From Bacteroidales bacterium (GTDB lineage Bacteria; Bacteroidota; Bacteroidia; Bacteroidales; P3): a stretch of DNA of 64,000 bases. The position numbers and the translations under genes are program-made. Of this stretch, positions 48,959 through 57,870 are shown piece by piece (position 1 is the first letter of the stretch; every line of letters starts with the position of its first letter). The notes below the pieces were generated by a model that made no database searches, was not told where the DNA came from, and was given only the letters and a program-made list of their open reading frames with translations. The stretch lies in assembly GCA_017451385.1 (NCBI GenBank), contig JAFSPS010000010.1, positions 37,217 through 101,216 on the forward strand, read 5' to 3'.

Positions 48959-49376
48959 TACTGCCGATGAAGTCTGTCAACTGCTGCCTCAACGGCCACC
49001 GATATTGATGCTCGACAGTTTCGAATATGTCGATGGGAGCATGTGCCGCGGGACAGTGATGCTGACGGAGAAAATGGTGTTTGCCGACGATGACGGCACA
49101 TTGGTTCAGGAAGCAGTACTGGAGCATATAGCACAATGTGCGGCAGCCTTTATGGGCTATCGTCGTAAAATGATGGGGCAAGAAGTTGCACTGGGATTTA
49201 TAGGCGACATCAAACGCTGCACATTTATGAATCTGGAGCTACATGTGGGCGACAGAATTGAAAGCGAATTGCAGACAGTGTCGGAAGTGGGGAGTGTGCT
49301 TATGGTCAGTGCCACAGCACGTCTGGACAACGGACAAACAGTGTCCCGCTGCACAATGAAGTTAGCGAGTGCGTAA
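48939..49376 (+). CDS. Hotdog-fold dehydratase subunit, ApeP-like
   Basis: 145-aa hotdog-fold protein of the 3-hydroxyacyl-ACP dehydratase type. It has LLPQRPPILMLDSFEYVDG at the start and the helix VLEHIAQCAAAFMG (E62) that matches the Glu helix of FabZ, but no GHFPG His. The neighbour at 49825 has the His and lacks the Glu, so the two look like halves of a heterodimeric dehydratase as in the ApeI/ApeP pair. ATG at 48939 overlaps the ACP gene end by 20 bp, a tight coupling. Confidence 0.8.
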   Translation: MSVATCNTADEVCQLLPQRPPILMLDSFEYVDGSMCRGTVMLTEKMVFADDDGTLVQEAVLEHIAQCAAAFMGYRRKMMGQEVALGFIGDIKRCTFMNLELHVGDRIESELQTVSEVGSVLMVSATARLDNGQTVSRCTMKLASA

Positions 49377-49409
49377 GGTAGAGAAAGGTCATTGAATTTG
49401 AAAAAAGAT

Positions 49410-49835
49410 ATGGAGGATTGGATATTAAAAACCAAACTCGAGATACTGCTACCGTTCCACTATTTCGACGCTATGGGAGTGATGTGGCACGGCAACTATA
49501 TCATTTTCATGGAGGAAGGACGCGAAACTTTTCTGGAACAGCACGGCCTCAGTTACCTGTATATGCTTGAACAAGGATACACTGAACCTGTTACAGATAT
49601 GAGTATCTCATACCGCGATTCGTTCCGCTATGGCGACACAATGCTGCTTGAAGTTATCTATCGTCCATCAAATTCTGCCAAGCTGTTGTTCGACTATAAT
49701 TTTCTCCGCAAATCGGACATGAAAACCGTATGCACGGCACACACCATACAGCATTTTCTCCACAACGGAGAACTGGAACTGTCTCGTCCGCTTTTTTACC
49801 GCGAGTGGCAAGAAAGAATGAAAAATGACTCTTGA
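49410..49835 (+). CDS. Hotdog-fold acyl-CoA/ACP thioesterase (4HBT type)
   Basis: 141-aa thioesterase of the 4-hydroxybenzoyl-CoA family. Active-site segment FHYFDAMGVMWHGNY with D20, then a long helix EEGRETFLEQHGL and the strand TDMSISYRDSFRYGD. A TTG 18 nt upstream would add six residues, but the ATG at 49410 is preferred as it gives a standard start. Likely releases or edits chains on the ACP. Overlaps the following gene by 11 bp. Confidence 0.85.
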   Translation: MEDWILKTKLEILLPFHYFDAMGVMWHGNYIIFMEEGRETFLEQHGLSYLYMLEQGYTEPVTDMSISYRDSFRYGDTMLLEVIYRPSNSAKLLFDYNFLRKSDMKTVCTAHTIQHFLHNGELELSRPLFYREWQERMKNDS

Positions 49836-50184
49836 AAATTGTTTCTATACAATAATTGATGTCATGGGAGACACCATGCATCTGCACCTATGCGAGACAC
49901 ATCCCGTGTACGAGGGACACTTCCCCGGACAACCGATATGTCCAGGAGTGTTTACGATGTCCATGGTGCGCGAATGTGCCTCACGACTCATCGGAAGACG
50001 GCTGCGCTGGAAGGAGGTGAAGAGTTGTCGCTTCACCGGCATGCTCTATCCTGGCGACGATACAACGCTCGTGTTGAACATGCACGCCGACGCCGACGAC
50101 GTAGAGCTACATGCAGAGATATCGAAAATATCCGCAGAAGGTCAAGCAGCCGTCATGCTGACAATAAAAGGCACCCTAATTTGA
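49825..50184 (+). CDS. Hotdog-fold dehydratase subunit, ApeI/FabZ-like
   Basis: 119-aa hotdog protein. It has the canonical catalytic loop HPVYEGHFPGQPICPGV with H32, and GMLYPGD in the next strand. At the position of the FabZ catalytic Glu there is S46 (VFTMSMVRE). Read with the ApeP-like protein, which has a Glu-bearing helix but no such His, this suggests a shared active site of a heteromeric dehydratase. Starts inside the end of the thioesterase gene. Confidence 0.82.
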   Translation: MTLENCFYTIIDVMGDTMHLHLCETHPVYEGHFPGQPICPGVFTMSMVRECASRLIGRRLRWKEVKSCRFTGMLYPGDDTTLVLNMHADADDVELHAEISKISAEGQAAVMLTIKGTLI

Positions 50185-50186
50185 CA

Positions 50187-51605
50187 ATGGGAGGAGAAAG
50201 AAAATATGGAGCAGTAGTTATCGGCGGCGGCATCGGAGGACTATGCTGTGCCATCGACCTGCTGGCGCGCGGCATCGACACATGTGTCGTTGAGCAGGGA
50301 GCCAAAGCCGGCGGCGCTTTTTCTTCTTTCCGCCGTGGCAAAATGCTCTTTGATACTGGTTTTCATTGGATAGGTGGGGCAGGTCACGGAGAAATGATGT
50401 ATCCGCTACTTTGCCGATACGGGTTGGAGAAATTACCATGGAAACGCCTCGACGACGAAGGCTTCAACAAGATATATGACGACAAGGACGTATTTGCCAT
50501 CCCTACAGGTGTAGAACACTTTCAACAGAGGCTAAGCGAAACTTTCCCCGATGAACGCACATCTATTGCCGACCTATCTGCCACGCTCAAACACATGGCC
50601 TCGCATCTTTACGACTCGCTCGACCCTGCGTGGAATATCATGGAGAACCCGCTTTTTTCCACCTCGGCTTTCAAATACCTTGAACAAAAGTTCCACTCAC
50701 CCAGACTTCGCAGCCTGATATGTGGCTGCGCTGCCAACACAGAGCTCTTACCTCGTCTTCCGCTGTACTCACTGCTGCAATCTATGGCGTCTTTTCTTCA
50801 AGGTGCCTACCGACTACAGGGTGGGGGACAGAGAATTGTTGACACTTTGGTACAGCATATACTATCTTTGGGTGGCACCATCAAGACAAAGGTCCATGTG
50901 AACGGCATCGTGCTTGACGGTGACGCTGTCTGTGGTGTTACGACCGACGAAGGCGAGCTACATGCCGACCTCGTCATTTCAACCCTCCATCCCTCCATCA
51001 CCATTGGTATGCTTCCCGAGAGCAAATCCATACGCGGCATATATCGTCGCCGCATGACACGCCTTCCCAACAGCCGAGGCTATTTCACCGTGCAGCTACA
51101 GCTCAAGCCTTCCACATTACCCTATCGCAACTATTCGCTCAGCATTATCGATTCAAAAGAACAGCTGTTTGTGAACTATGCCTATCCTGAGGCAGGTGGT
51201 CCTTACGCTCAGAACATCGACCTGCTGGTTCCTATGGAGTGGTCGGACGTCAGCAGGTGGAGCGACAGCCGCTACGGACACCGCCCCGAGGAGTATTACA
51301 CATTCAAACAGAGACGAGCCGAGGAGTGCATTTCGCTGGCGGGACGCTATATCGATGGTCTTTCCGATGCAGTGGAGCACGTCTATACCAGCACGCCTCT
51401 CACTTGGCGCGACTATACTGGTACCGTTGAAGGTTCGGCTTTCGGCGTGCAAAAACACTACGACAACTTGGCAGGCACCATCCTCTCCTCCACGACACCC
51501 GTCCCTGGACTCTACCTTGCAGGCCAAAGCGTTACACTTCACGGTATGCTGGGCACCATGATGACATCGGCACGCCTTAGCGAAAAATTAAAACTTGAGA
51601 ATTAA
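50187..51605 (+). CDS. FAD/NAD(P)-dependent oxidoreductase, phytoene desaturase-like
   Basis: 472-aa flavoprotein of the phytoene-desaturase/CrtI-like group. The N-terminal dinucleotide-binding motif is VVIGGGIGGLCCAIDL (about residues 10-25), followed by E/Q-rich GAKAGGAFSSF and near the C-terminus GLYLAGQSVTLHGMLG. It may introduce double bonds in or oxidise the polyene/acyl product. The frame is open further upstream to 49890, but that part overlaps the previous gene out of phase with its coding frame and is discarded; ATG 50187 comes just after that gene's stop. Confidence 0.85.
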   Translation: MGGERKYGAVVIGGGIGGLCCAIDLLARGIDTCVVEQGAKAGGAFSSFRRGKMLFDTGFHWIGGAGHGEMMYPLLCRYGLEKLPWKRLDDEGFNKIYDDKDVFAIPTGVEHFQQRLSETFPDERTSIADLSATLKHMASHLYDSLDPAWNIMENPLFSTSAFKYLEQKFHSPRLRSLICGCAANTELLPRLPLYSLLQSMASFLQGAYRLQGGGQRIVDTLVQHILSLGGTIKTKVHVNGIVLDGDAVCGVTTDEGELHADLVISTLHPSITIGMLPESKSIRGIYRRRMTRLPNSRGYFTVQLQLKPSTLPYRNYSLSIIDSKEQLFVNYAYPEAGGPYAQNIDLLVPMEWSDVSRWSDSRYGHRPEEYYTFKQRRAEECISLAGRYIDGLSDAVEHVYTSTPLTWRDYTGTVEGSAFGVQKHYDNLAGTILSSTTPVPGLYLAGQSVTLHGMLGTMMTSARLSEKLKLEN

Positions 51606-51651
51606 ACTAAATATTTAATTGTTGTAATCACGTTACACTAATCACGAATTA

Positions 51652-52401
51652 ATGAATACAACCGTTAATGCAATCCGCTATGCCTTAGTTACCGGCGGTT
51701 CGCGTGGCATAGGCCGAGCTATATGCCTACGATTGGCACGCGAGGGATACTCAATCATCATCAACTATCGTTCTGACAGCAATGCCGGCGCACAGGTGAA
51801 AGCCGCGATTGAAGCCGAGGGCGGGAAAGCCGAATTGCTGCCGTTTGATGTATGCGACTCCGAGTCCGTCGCTGAAGCCCTCACCATGTGGCAGAACAGC
51901 CATAGCGGAGAATATATCAGCGTGCTGATTAACAACGCCGGAATACGTCAGGACAATATCCTCTCTTTGATGAACAACAAACAGTGGCATGATGTTGTCA
52001 ACACCACGCTTACAGGATTTTACAACACCACGTCACTTCTCGTGCAGAAGATGATGCGCAAACGCAGCGGACGCATCATCAACATTGCCTCTGTCAGCGG
52101 CATGATGGGGCTGCCCGGACAGTCCAATTATTCTGCTGCCAAAGCAGGCCTTATAGGAGCCACCAAAGCCCTGGCCAAGGAGTTGGCACCACGAGGCATC
52201 ACCGTCAACGCCGTTGCTCCCGGATTCATAGAGACCGACATGACCTCTGACCTTGACCGCACAGACATCGAGAAGAGCATCCCCGCCGGCCGCTTCGGCA
52301 CCCCCGATGAGGTAGCAGCTCTCGTAGCCTTCCTCGTTGGCAACGACGCAAGCTACATCACCGGACAATGTATCTCCATCAACGGTGGACTTTATACATG
52401 A
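51652..52401 (+). CDS. 3-oxoacyl-ACP reductase (FabG-type, SDR)
   Basis: 249-aa short-chain dehydrogenase. Cofactor motif TGGSRGIG (14-21), NNAG, and the catalytic Ser-Tyr-x3-Lys in SVSGMMG and YSAAKAG, plus GFIETDMT. NADPH-dependent reduction of the beta-keto group on ACP, the step between ketosynthase and dehydratase of this operon. Confidence 0.92.
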   Translation: MNTTVNAIRYALVTGGSRGIGRAICLRLAREGYSIIINYRSDSNAGAQVKAAIEAEGGKAELLPFDVCDSESVAEALTMWQNSHSGEYISVLINNAGIRQDNILSLMNNKQWHDVVNTTLTGFYNTTSLLVQKMMRKRSGRIINIASVSGMMGLPGQSNYSAAKAGLIGATKALAKELAPRGITVNAVAPGFIETDMTSDLDRTDIEKSIPAGRFGTPDEVAALVAFLVGNDASYITGQCISINGGLYT

Positions 52402-52428
52402 GCCACATCAATAAATATATCCTAAAAT

Positions 52429-53751
52429 ATGGCACAGCGACCTCTTTCTCTTAAGGCATTCTATATATACACCTCGATAGCAAAAAAACTATACTATCGA
52501 CACTGTCACTACATCGGAATGCAGAACATACCACCCGACGGCAACCCCGTAGTCATGGTGGGCAATCACCAGAATTGCATGATGGACCCCCTTAATGTCG
52601 AGTGGGCCATGCGTGACCGCAAGCCCTACTGCCTGGTGCGAGGTGATGTGTTCGTTAATCGAATTGTTGGCTCCTTCCTACACTGGATTGGACTGCTACC
52701 TGTCCAACGACTAAACTTCGAAGGGTTTACAAACTCGAATGCCAAGGAAGCCAATGGCAAGACATTCGAGGTGGCAGAAGAACATCTCCTCGCTGGCAAC
52801 ACCATCATCCTCTTCCCCGAAGCAGGACATCAAGACAAGCGTTGGCTTGGCTATTTCTCGCTCGGCTACCTCACTATGGCCTTCAATGCCGCCGAAAAGT
52901 CGGACTTCAAGCAGGAGATATACATCATGCCCTTCGCTCATCACTACGAGAACTATCACCTGCCACGCTACGACTTTGCGCTGCGTATGGGTACACCCAT
53001 ACCGCTCTCTCCATTCTACAAGAAATACCAAGAGAAGCCACGCACCACCATGCGCGAGGTGAACAGCCTTGTGGAGCAACAGATAGGCTCCTTGATGCTC
53101 AATATCACCAATCTCAATCACTATTTCGCCATTGATACGTTGCGTTGCAGCTCAGCTGGTAGAGACTATGCTCTCCGCCACGGATTCAACCCCAGAAATT
53201 TCCCCGAACGATGGGAATCGGACAAACAATTCTGCCAGATGCTGTCGTCAAACGAAGAAACAGTGGAAATACTCAACGAGGCACGCACCACGGCAGAAGA
53301 GATTGTATCCGGAGGTTTGCGTACATGGGTCGTCGAAAAGCAGCCGCATTGGATTCGACTGATTGCCCAAAGCGTCTTGATGACTCTGCTATCCCCTTTG
53401 GCCCTTGTTGCCATGCTCTGCACCTTCCTACTTTTCCTCGTACCTCATTTTCTATATAAAAAGAAAATCAATGGTGCCATAGACATTATGTTCCGTAGCA
53501 CGTGGCAAGTAGGAGCCGCCATCTTCATCGGCATGCCCCTTATGTGGCTGTTGCCGACATTTATACTCCTGTTTATCTGTTGGCAAGCCGCCGTCATATA
53601 TCTCGTCGCTTGGCCATTCTTGTTCCTCTTCCTGTCGTGGTATCTACGCTTCTCTGCAAAGACAATCGGAATCTACCACTACCTGCGCCGCACGGACCGC
53701 CACCATCTCTCCGACCAATGGCAGACAATCTGCAACAAACTACCCCTGTAG
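52429..53751 (+). CDS. 1-acylglycerol-3-phosphate acyltransferase-like membrane protein
   Basis: 440-aa membrane-bound acyltransferase of the PlsC/LPLAT type. The active-site motif is GNHQNCMMD (H47, D53), an H-x5-D spacing in place of the common H-x4-D. The glycine/arg motif region is LFPEAGHQD. TM segments lie about 340-365 and 385-420 near the end (FLLFLVPHFLY, MWLLPTFILLFIC). Probably transfers the completed chain to a lipid acceptor. Last gene of the operon; a minus-strand terminator-like hairpin follows. Confidence 0.85.
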   Translation: MAQRPLSLKAFYIYTSIAKKLYYRHCHYIGMQNIPPDGNPVVMVGNHQNCMMDPLNVEWAMRDRKPYCLVRGDVFVNRIVGSFLHWIGLLPVQRLNFEGFTNSNAKEANGKTFEVAEEHLLAGNTIILFPEAGHQDKRWLGYFSLGYLTMAFNAAEKSDFKQEIYIMPFAHHYENYHLPRYDFALRMGTPIPLSPFYKKYQEKPRTTMREVNSLVEQQIGSLMLNITNLNHYFAIDTLRCSSAGRDYALRHGFNPRNFPERWESDKQFCQMLSSNEETVEILNEARTTAEEIVSGGLRTWVVEKQPHWIRLIAQSVLMTLLSPLALVAMLCTFLLFLVPHFLYKKKINGAIDIMFRSTWQVGAAIFIGMPLMWLLPTFILLFICWQAAVIYLVAWPFLFLFLSWYLRFSAKTIGIYHYLRRTDRHHLSDQWQTICNKLPL

Positions 53752-53768
53752 GTACTCATACAATAAAA

Positions 53769-53802
53769 ACGACGAGAAAGCCCCATTTCTCTATCTTGTC
53801 GT
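53769..53802 (-). terminator. Terminator of xerD
   Basis: On the minus strand ACGAC...GTCGT and GAGAAA...TTTCTC form a stem with a 6-nt bulge, followed by a T run (GTTTTTATTG). Positioned between the convergent acyltransferase and xerD genes. Confidence 0.6.
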
Positions 53803-53887
53803 GACACGTCCAAACAAATCACCGGAAATGACGCTATGGAAGAAACACGACAATTTGAGTAAATAGTGTTCAATTATCAACCCTCTT

Positions 53888-54817
53888 CTATTTTTTCATA
53901 TAATGAGGATGATAACTCTCTATTGTTTTACGAAGAAATGATGTGTCAAGATGCGTGTATATCTCAGTGGTAGAGAGCGAGGCATGTCCCAGCATCTCCT
54001 GCACGGCACGCAAGTCGGCACCATTCTGCACCAACTCTGTTGCAAAACTATGCCGAAGGCTGTGAGGCGACACATGTTTCTCTATACCCGCATTGCGTGC
54101 TGCCTGCTGGAGAAACATGAAAACATAGTTACGCGACAGATGAGTACCGCGACGATTGAGGAAAACATATTTCTCTTCCCCTATCTTTGGGGTTATCTGC
54201 GAGCGCGTTAGAAGGATATAGTCCGATAGCAACCTTAGCGCATGGCGGTTGATAGGCACCCAGCGTTCCTTACTGCCTTTACCTATGATGCGTAAGCACT
54301 CCTCCTCGACATATATATTCGATAGTTTCATGTTGACCAATTCCGACACGCGCAATCCGCATCCATAAAGCACCTCTACAATCACATAATTGCGGTCTTG
54401 GTCGGGCATGCTACGGTCGAAGGTAGATTGTATGTTGGCAATATCATCGTCTGTCAGTACATCGGGCAGCCGGCTTGGCCGTTGCGGCATTTGCAACAGT
54501 TTGGCAGGATTGAGGCCGATATCGCCATTAGCAACCATCATGTCGAAAAAAACACGCCATCCCGAAATCATACGACATTGAGTGGCGACGGCTATGCCCG
54601 TATCATTCATCTCAGCAAGCAACGCCTGCATATCGTCCAATGCCACCGAGGTAGGGGAGAGCTGATGCTCTACAGCAAAAGAGCTGAGGTGGTGCAAGTC
54701 ATTCATGTATGCCTGCAAACTATTGCTGGCAAGCCCCTTCTCAAGTCGTACAAATTGAGAAAACGCCACAGCATAACGACGCCAATCGTCGGCAAAAGTA
54801 TCATCCATAGCCGTCAT
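53888..54817 (-). CDS. xerD: Tyrosine recombinase XerD
   Basis: Site-specific recombinase resolving chromosome dimers at dif. 309 aa with an N-terminal SAM-like domain and a catalytic domain containing R156 (GCGLRVSELV), K180 (GKGSKE), H252 and R255 (PHSLRHSF), H278 (MLGHASLS) and the nucleophile Y287. Length and sequence match the housekeeping protein, not an integrase of an element. Begins 5 bp after mtgA in the same direction; ATG at 54817. Confidence 0.92.
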   Translation of the reverse strand: MTAMDDTFADDWRRYAVAFSQFVRLEKGLASNSLQAYMNDLHHLSSFAVEHQLSPTSVALDDMQALLAEMNDTGIAVATQCRMISGWRVFFDMMVANGDIGLNPAKLLQMPQRPSRLPDVLTDDDIANIQSTFDRSMPDQDRNYVIVEVLYGCGLRVSELVNMKLSNIYVEEECLRIIGKGSKERWVPINRHALRLLSDYILLTRSQITPKIGEEKYVFLNRRGTHLSRNYVFMFLQQAARNAGIEKHVSPHSLRHSFATELVQNGADLRAVQEMLGHASLSTTEIYTHLDTSFLRKTIESYHPHYMKK

Positions 54818-54822
54818 GACGC

Positions 54823-55698
54823 CTATTTATCTTTTTTCTTGCCAAAAACAAAGTACATCATTAAGTCGCCAAACGTCTCAAAGTTATGTCTTTTCGCACC
54901 TTCACGACGCTTGTTGCGTGGCATATCAAGGTCCACACGCCCCCATTTCAATCGGTCCATCACTATAAGCGTCTGACGGTTGTAGAAGGGGCCGCGGTGG
55001 TCGGGGTTCATGCGAAGCGGCGCCGGCAGGCATACGGCCAGCTGGGCAGCCTCTCGTTTGGTCAACGTGGCAGCCGAATGACCAAAATAATGCTGCGACG
55101 CAGCCTCACAACCATATATTCCGTCACCAAACTCAATGATATTCAGATAAACCTCCATAATACGTTTCTTTCCCCAGAATATCTCTATCAGTTTGGTAAA
55201 ATAAGCCTCCAAAGCCTTACGCAACATCGAACGCGTATGCGGCAGAAAGGCATTTTTGGCCGTCTGCTGGCTTATCGTACTACCTCCGCGAATGCGATTG
55301 CCTTTCTTATTTTCTTCGTAGCTAATGCGTATCTGCTTGTAGTCAAAGCCACCATGATACATAAAAAGACCATCCTCCGAATAGACCACAGCATCCACCA
55401 GATTAGGCGAAATCTTACTGATAGACACATAATCACGCTCAAAATGCACGTTGCGCTCCCTGTCGCTATATTGCTGAAAGAAACGCTGTATCATCAGCGG
55501 CGTAAGCGGCGGATTGACAAAGCGATATACCACTACCGTAAGGACCGACAATAACCATATTGCCGCAAGCATCATCCAGAGCACACGCCATGCGCGCCGC
55601 CACCAACTGAGCGACGACCACGGTTTGAGCAACTTCACTTGCTTCCTCTTGCCGCCCTTGCTTGATGTATTTTTTTTTATATTCTTTTTTGCAGCCAT
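54823..55698 (-). CDS. mtgA: Monofunctional peptidoglycan glycosyltransferase MtgA
   Basis: GT51 transglycosylase polymerising lipid II. 291 aa. One TM helix at about residues 33-58, then the catalytic loop YSEDGLFMYHGGFD with Glu108, and GGSTISQQTAKNAF (about 139-152). No transpeptidase domain, so it is the monofunctional form. The frame is open 8 codons upstream but ATG at 55698 is chosen because the promoter box ends 12 nt before it. First gene of an operon with xerD. Confidence 0.92.
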   Translation of the reverse strand: MAAKKNIKKNTSSKGGKRKQVKLLKPWSSLSWWRRAWRVLWMMLAAIWLLSVLTVVVYRFVNPPLTPLMIQRFFQQYSDRERNVHFERDYVSISKISPNLVDAVVYSEDGLFMYHGGFDYKQIRISYEENKKGNRIRGGSTISQQTAKNAFLPHTRSMLRKALEAYFTKLIEIFWGKKRIMEVYLNIIEFGDGIYGCEAASQHYFGHSAATLTKREAAQLAVCLPAPLRMNPDHRGPFYNRQTLIVMDRLKWGRVDLDMPRNKRREGAKRHNFETFGDLMMYFVFGKKKDK

Positions 55699-55710
55699 AA
55701 TTTCGATATG

Positions 55711-55718
55711 CAAAAATA
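55711..55718 (-). promoter_or_regulatory. Promoter -7 box of mtgA-xerD
   Basis: Minus-strand TATTTTTG ends 12 nt before the mtgA ATG. Confidence 0.6.
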
Positions 55719-55728
55719 GCACTTATTT

Positions 55729-55759
55729 TTGTGGTAAAAGAAAAAAAGATGTACTTTTG
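55729..55759 (+). promoter_or_regulatory. Promoter of gapA
   Basis: TTG at 55729-55731, 20-bp spacer, TACTTTTG at 55752-55759. A second -7-like TATTTTTG lies at 55724-55731. The gapA ATG is at 55834. Confidence 0.7.
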
Positions 55760-55833
55760 TACTCAAATAAAAGAGCGACTAAAACACAAAAAACAACATA
55801 TTATTTTATCAAACATCTAAAACACACAATATT

Positions 55834-56841
55834 ATGGCAAAAGTAGCTATAAACGGCTTTGGCCGTATCGGACGTATGTCTTTCCGCGCAATGCTGGCTC
55901 ATCCCGAGCTTGATGTTGTTGCTATCAACGACCTCACCAATGCCGAGACATTAGCCTATTTGTTCAAATATGATTCTGTCCACGCCAATTTCGAGGGCGA
56001 AGTACACGCCGAAGGCGAGTATATCGTTGTCAACGGCAAGAAAATCCGCATCTATGCCGAACGCGACCCGCAGAACCTGCCGTGGAAAGAGCTGGGTGTA
56101 GATATCGTCGTCGAGTCCACAGGCCTCTTCAAGAAACGCGAGCAGATGATGAAGCACATCAATGCTGGTGCCAAGAAGGTCATCCTCACCGTCCCCGCAG
56201 CCAAAGCCGAAGATGTTGACGCTACCGTAGTTCTGGGTGTCAATGACGAGGTGCTGACCAAAGACGTACAGCTTGTTTCCAACGCCAGCTGCACCACCAA
56301 CTGCCTCTCCCCCGTGGCTAAAGTCCTGAACGACAAGTTTGGCATCAAGCACGGCCTGATGAATACCGTCCACAGCTACACTAACGACCAGAAAATCCTC
56401 GACCAGCCCCACAGCGACCTGCGTCGCGCTCGCGCTGCTGCCGTCAGCATCATCCCCACATCGAGCGGTGCTGCTAAAGCTGTTGGTCTCGTCATCCCTG
56501 AGCTGAAAGGCAAGCTTGATGGTTTCGCCATGCGCGTACCCACCCCCGATGGCTCTGTCGTTGACCTCACCGCTGAACTGGAGCGCAACGTCACCAAAGA
56601 GGAAATCAATGCCGCTATCAAAGAGGCTGCCGAAGGCAAGATGAAAGGCATCCTCGAGTACAGCGAGGCACCGCTGGTAAGTGTTGACATCATCGACAAC
56701 ACCCACAGCAGCATCTTCGACTCGCAACTCACCATGGTCATGGACGGCAACTTCGTGAAAGTAGTGTCATGGTACGACAACGAGAAGGGTTACAGCACCC
56801 GCATCGGCGACCTCACAGCCAAGATGGCCACTCTTCTCTAA
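55834..56841 (+). CDS. gapA: Glyceraldehyde-3-phosphate dehydrogenase, type I
   Basis: Glycolytic NAD-dependent enzyme. 335 aa. NAD-binding INGFGRIGRM at the start, catalytic SNASCTTN with C153, and conserved VPTPDGSVVDL and SWYDNEKGYS. Very strong codon preference (C-ending codons), a mark of high expression. Monocistronic with a strong promoter and terminator. Confidence 0.96.
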   Translation: MAKVAINGFGRIGRMSFRAMLAHPELDVVAINDLTNAETLAYLFKYDSVHANFEGEVHAEGEYIVVNGKKIRIYAERDPQNLPWKELGVDIVVESTGLFKKREQMMKHINAGAKKVILTVPAAKAEDVDATVVLGVNDEVLTKDVQLVSNASCTTNCLSPVAKVLNDKFGIKHGLMNTVHSYTNDQKILDQPHSDLRRARAAAVSIIPTSSGAAKAVGLVIPELKGKLDGFAMRVPTPDGSVVDLTAELERNVTKEEINAAIKEAAEGKMKGILEYSEAPLVSVDIIDNTHSSIFDSQLTMVMDGNFVKVVSWYDNEKGYSTRIGDLTAKMATLL

Positions 56842-56876
56842 TCATCTCATATCCTTTATGTGATAAAAACAAAAGC

Positions 56877-56914
56877 GATGGGACAAATCATCTGATTTGC
56901 CCCATCCTTTTTTT
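56877..56914 (+). terminator. Terminator of gapA
   Basis: 14-bp stem with one mismatch (56877-56890 with 56893-56906) followed by CTTTTTTTTTC. Confidence 0.8.
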
Positions 56915-56962
56915 TCTAAATGTTCAAACACCCTGAAACACTGATTTAACACCAATTAAATA

Positions 56963-57856
56963 ATGATAAAAAATATTGCCATTGCCATCTCTGTGCTTCT
57001 GTTGACTATAGCATGCACTTCCACGCCTACCGACAACGCCCAAAACTGCGATACCATCATTGATGACTATGGCGATACTGTTGTCGTACCACATTCACCA
57101 CGACGCATCGTCTCCACCTCGCCAGCCGTCACCGAAATACTCTTTGCGCTCCACGCCGACACTCTCATGGTTGGACGCACGGACTTCTGCACCTATCCGC
57201 CCGAAGCAAGCGAGATAGAAAGCATCGGCGGCATCAGCAACCTCAATGTAGAGAAAATTGTATCTCTACACCCCGACCTCGTCATCAGCGGCTCAATGGT
57301 ACCGCAAAAAAACATTCGTCAACTTGCCACTCTCGGCATACCCGTGGTGTGCGTCATTGAAAAGCAAAATTTCAATGGCTTATTTGCTAACATTGAACAA
57401 ATTGGCAAACTGACAAACCATGTGCATGAGGCCGACAGCTTAACGGCATACATCCATCAGCAACTTCAGCATCTACAAACAGCCATCGACACCTCATCCC
57501 TCCGCCCATCGGTCTATTACGTGGTTGGATTCGGCAGCACAGGCAACTTCACGGCTGGCGGCAAATCGTTTATTAACGATATCATCACAATGGCTGGTGG
57601 AACCAACATGGCCAGCAACCTCGACGGGTGGGCCTACAGCCTTGAAGCCCTCATGGAAGGCGACCCAGACTTTATCGTTGTACGGAGAGAAGACTCGGCA
57701 TCATTCTGCAACACGCATCCTTACAATAGGCTCTCCGCCGTCAAAAATCATCGTGTCATAGGCATCAACAGCGCCCTCATCGACCTGCAGACACCTCGCA
57801 ATATCAATGCCGTTATCTTCCTCCGTAAAAAAATCGAACAATCACCAATACGTTAA
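56963..57856 (+). CDS. BtuF/FepB-like periplasmic binding lipoprotein
   Basis: 297-aa class III solute-binding lipoprotein (leader MIKNIAIAISVLLLTIAC, Cys 18). Helical-backbone family marks: PRRIVSTSPAVTEILFAL, VGRTDFCTYP, HPDLVISGS, and DFIVVRREDS. Class III proteins bind cobalamin, heme or siderophores. No BtuC/BtuD-type permease genes are adjacent; instead the next gene, 14 bp later, is an MFS transporter. Substrate unknown. Confidence 0.83.
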   Translation: MIKNIAIAISVLLLTIACTSTPTDNAQNCDTIIDDYGDTVVVPHSPRRIVSTSPAVTEILFALHADTLMVGRTDFCTYPPEASEIESIGGISNLNVEKIVSLHPDLVISGSMVPQKNIRQLATLGIPVVCVIEKQNFNGLFANIEQIGKLTNHVHEADSLTAYIHQQLQHLQTAIDTSSLRPSVYYVVGFGSTGNFTAGGKSFINDIITMAGGTNMASNLDGWAYSLEALMEGDPDFIVVRREDSASFCNTHPYNRLSAVKNHRVIGINSALIDLQTPRNINAVIFLRKKIEQSPIR

Positions 57857-57870
57857 ATACACTTTCGACA

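Noticed and set aside
49890-50186. In-frame upstream extension of the FAD oxidoreductase
   Set aside because: It overlaps the ApeI-like gene in a different frame and gives Arg-rich, non-family sequence; the ATG at 50187 fits the Rossmann start.
53888-54817. Integrase of a mobile element
   Set aside because: Length, motifs and coupling to mtgA match housekeeping XerD; no attachment repeats or element genes seen.
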